Positions 4,809 to 5,458 of a DNA stretch of 5,458 bases are shown in pieces. A model generated the notes under the pieces. The model was given only the letters and a program-made list of their open reading frames with translations, searched no databases and was not told the origin of the DNA. Numbering within the stretch: the first letter of the stretch is position 1; every line of letters begins with the position of its first letter. The translations under genes were made by a program, and so were the position numbers. Where the stretch lies: the NCBI GenBank assembly GCA_024464205.1, contig JANHAI010000078.1, forward strand, positions 1-5,458, given 5' to 3'. This DNA is from Candidatus Methanomethylicia archaeon (GTDB lineage Archaea; Thermoproteota; Methanomethylicia; Methanomethylicales; Methanomethylicaceae).

Positions 4809-5458
4809 ATGTACATTTATAAAACTGTTGTAGGAATCGACAAGCTGCCGTCATATGATGCATTCGCCCTGGCTGTTGTTTCAGAGGGAAACGTCGTATT
4901 TCGGAAGGAGATCGCGACCCTCAACGACGTCATGAAGGCTGCAGAGGATCACAATGCGGGCGCTGTTGCGGTAGACAACATCTTCGAGATCGGGGCGCCT
5001 TCTGAGGTCAGGCAATTCGCAACGAGGCTTAAGGGGGCGTCCTTGATCCAAGTCACCGGATCCCCTTCAGAGGGGATGAAGACGCTCGCCTCTGTAGGCA
5101 AGGAGCTCGCCCTCACATCCGGAGAGAAGCTCTCGCCCATGCGATCGGCTGAGCTTTGCGCTCGGGCAGCCATGGCCGGCGTGGGCCACATAGTGAAGGT
5201 CTTCTACCCTGAGACCAGGATAATCATCTCTAAGAGGAGGAAGTTCGGCACAGGTGGCATGAGCGCTGGCAGGTTCAGGAGGAGCGTCGAGGGGGCTGTC
5301 TTAAGCCTCACCACGCGGATCAAGGAGGCGCTGGACGCTCGCAAGCTCGACTACGACCTCTCAATCAAGCGGGGGGCGCATGGCGTCGATGGCGCTTCCT
5401 TCGTCGTCTACGCTGACAGGCGATCCCTCTTTGGCGTCGCCCGCCCTCTGCGCACATC
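4809..5458 (+). CDS. DUF460 / COG2433 family protein, predicted RNase H-like (partial, N-terminal 216 residues)
   Basis: This is the N-terminal part of an archaeal DUF460 protein (COG2433, predicted RuvC/YqgF-like RNase H fold). The visible region matches what I know of the family's N-terminal domain: VVGIDKLPSYDAFALAVV (7-24), AVAVDNIFEIG (52-62), LIQVTGSP (79-86), a helical block with MRSAELCARAAMAGVGH (111-127), then RIIISKRRKFGTGGMSAGRFRRSVEGAV (137-164) and YDLSIKRGAHGVDGASFVVYA (182-202). Asp11, Asp56 and Glu60 are acidic residues at positions where RNase H folds keep metal ligands; this assignment is inference. Full-length members are usually far longer, with a coiled coil and a second RNase H-like domain, so most of the gene lies beyond the right edge. 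The ATG at 4809 is favoured by the TATA spacing. No reaction has been shown for the family to my knowledge. Confidence 0.82.
   Translation, partial: MYIYKTVVGIDKLPSYDAFALAVVSEGNVVFRKEIATLNDVMKAAEDHNAGAVAVDNIFEIGAPSEVRQFATRLKGASLIQVTGSPSEGMKTLASVGKELALTSGEKLSPMRSAELCARAAMAGVGHIVKVFYPETRIIISKRRKFGTGGMSAGRFRRSVEGAVLSLTTRIKEALDARKLDYDLSIKRGAHGVDGASFVVYADRRSLFGVARPLRT

Noticed and set aside
1..5458. CRISPR array, mobile element, phage or defence system
   Set aside because: No regularly spaced repeats, transposase, integrase, toxin-antitoxin pair or nuclease-helicase cluster was seen. The genes are typical archaeal housekeeping families.

Overview
The window looks archaeal, most likely from the Thermoproteota/TACK side, although no rRNA or tRNA gene is present to fix the lineage. 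The grounds are these. The CTP synthase carries features I associate with crenarchaeal-type enzymes (GICFGFQ around the glutaminase cysteine, GTMRLG, ERHRHRYEVN). There is an archaeal diphthamide-synthesis ATPase (Dph6) and an archaeal DUF460/COG2433 protein. TATA-like boxes sit about 22-27 bases upstream of likely transcription starts. Two genes look leaderless, with the ATG at the predicted transcript start and no Shine-Dalgarno, while the arsR-type gene has a perfect AGGAGG. Coding DNA is GC-rich with heavy AGG/CTC usage, and the main intergenic region is strikingly AT-rich.

Layout. Minus strand, 1-1019: a Cys-rich protein of a family I do not recognise, followed after one base by the N-terminal third of a SufC-type Fe-S assembly ATPase that runs off the left edge. 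From about 1020 to 1081 there is a compact divergent promoter region with one central TATA-like element that can be read both ways. Plus strand, 1082-2484: a DUF1614 membrane protein and Dph6, separated by 11 bases and probably one operon. Plus strand, 2567-4177: a complete pyrG (CTP synthase) with its own promoter. At 4178-4320 pyrG converges with a small ArsR-like winged-helix regulator (minus strand, 4321-4626), with a hairpin and T-tracts terminating the regulator. The region 4627-4808 is an AT-rich divergent spacer. It holds the regulator promoter, with a perfect 12-bp palindrome abutting its TATA box, and the promoter of a DUF460 (predicted RNase H-like) gene that runs off the right edge.

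Functionally this is mostly archaeal housekeeping: Fe-S cluster assembly, elongation factor 2 modification (diphthamide) and CTP synthesis. No phage, transposon, CRISPR or defence island signature was seen. The most open questions are the Cys-rich protein translationally coupled to sufC, the autoregulation suggested by the palindrome at the ArsR-like promoter, and the functions of the DUF1614 and DUF460 proteins.
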